Positions 63,500 through 64,000 of a stretch of 64,000 nucleotides of DNA are shown here, piece by piece. The translations under genes were made by a program, and so were the position numbers. The notes beneath the pieces were generated by a model that saw only the letters and a list, made by a program, of their open reading frames with translations, did not search any database and was not told the origin of the DNA. Each line of letters starts with the position of its first letter. The first letter of the stretch is position 1. The stretch comes from Rachycentron canadum (taxonomy: Eukaryota > Chordata > Actinopteri > Carangiformes > Rachycentridae). The DNA lies in NCBI GenBank assembly GCA_038496675.1, contig CM076656.1, positions 3,282,013-3,346,012 on the forward strand, written 5' to 3'.

Positions 63500-63790
63500 T
63501 AGGGCTGCAATGACTAGTCAATTAGTTGATAAACAATATATTAATTGGCAACAATTTTGGTAATTGGTAGTTTGAACTTCTGAAATTTGAGGATTTAATG
63601 CTTTTGTTTTTAATTTGTGATCATAAACTGAATATCTTTTGGGTTTTGGATTGGTGGTCGGATTAAAAGGAACAATCTGACTAAAACTCTGTGGGAAATT
63701 ATAACAACATTTTATATACAAGACGATAAGCATTGAAACAGGAATTGTCAGTTGCAGCTGTACTGTAACAAGTGCCAATGTGTTGGAAAC
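63500..63790 (+). repeat. Dispersed teleost repeat, second copy in FNBP1-type intron 1
   Basis: Starts agggctgcaatgactagtca and includes ctgaatatcttttgggtttt, then ggattggtggtcggat, the internal blocks of the same family. Confidence 0.65.
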
Positions 63791-64000
63791 AGAGAAAGTT
63801 CTGGCCCTCCATTTGTTGTTCATCTGTGGTGGTGGACACTCTTATGGGAGAGGGCTCATGTTGTTCAGTAGGACAGCACTCTGATTCTTAGCACATCACA
63901 GCAGGTGTCAATGAAGTCATGTTGAAGCTAAGGGCACTGGCCTGCACACGACAAGCTGTTATGCCCAGCCTAGCCAAGCTTGTCAACACATTGTGTTTGA

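Larger units (their letters stand above)
59764..64000 (+). other. First intron of the FNBP1-type gene, runs off the window
   Basis: Holds GT microsatellites (60169-60214 and 60797-60840), a poly(T) tract (61045-61064) and two copies of a dispersed teleost repeat (62026-62215 and 63500-63790). A possible alternative first exon with ATG and strong donor lies at 62604-62639. No second F-BAR exon was found before the edge. Confidence 0.5.

Noticed and set aside
1..64000. CRISPR array, phage or bacterial operon
   Set aside because: No evenly spaced direct repeats with unique spacers; spliced vertebrate genes and Pol III tRNA rule out a prokaryotic source.

Overview
This window looks like nuclear genomic DNA from a teleost fish, probably a spiny-rayed one. 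Its genes are split by GT-AG introns, the intergenic DNA is AT-rich, CA/GT microsatellites are common, and several interspersed repeats are of kinds that recur across teleost genomes. All gene models below were built by hand, joining exons at splice sites with matching phase. Four of them close into uninterrupted reading frames of the length expected for their families.

Layout, left to right. (1) 1-1490, + strand: sushi/SCR exons of a complement factor H-like gene that enters from the left edge, followed by a damaged sushi exon at 1761-1892. (2) 4845-25440, - strand: a complete aspm gene (26 coding exons, 2,871 aa) with one 3.3-kb exon encoding about 46 IQ motifs. (3) 25441-28338: intergenic region between divergent aspm and depdc1a, holding a tRNA-His(GTG) gene at 26135-26206. 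(4) 28339-35941, + strand: complete depdc1a (12 coding exons, 858 aa, or 531 aa if a 981-base cassette exon is skipped). (5) 39517-48581, + strand: complete RPE65 isomerohydrolase gene (14 exons, 532 aa), with two head-to-head Penelope-like retroelement fragments in intron 2. (6) 50710-57412, - strand: a divergent paralogue of the methylcrotonoyl-CoA carboxylase beta subunit (12 exons, 573 aa). (7) 59740-59763, + strand: first coding exon of an FNBP1/FNBP1L (TOCA/FBP17) F-BAR gene, whose first intron runs past the right edge.

The genes do not form one pathway. aspm and depdc1a are both mitotic genes, and both carry CCAAT boxes near a TTTGAA (CHR-like) site, the usual layout of G2/M promoters. 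The gene content joins neighbourhoods that in human lie apart on chromosome 1: CFH/F13B-ASPM (1q31), DEPDC1-RPE65 (1p31) and FNBP1L (1p22).

The most unusual item is the carboxylase-beta paralogue. It keeps the N-terminal carboxyltransferase half but has lost the glycine-rich C-domain motifs, so it may be a pseudoenzyme. Other points of interest are a 657-base higher-order duplication in the ASPM IQ array, the paired CCAAT/CHR promoters, the inverted retroelement pair and a factor H-like exon whose in-frame stop overlaps a perfect splice donor. I found no CRISPR array, operon or wholly unknown gene system.
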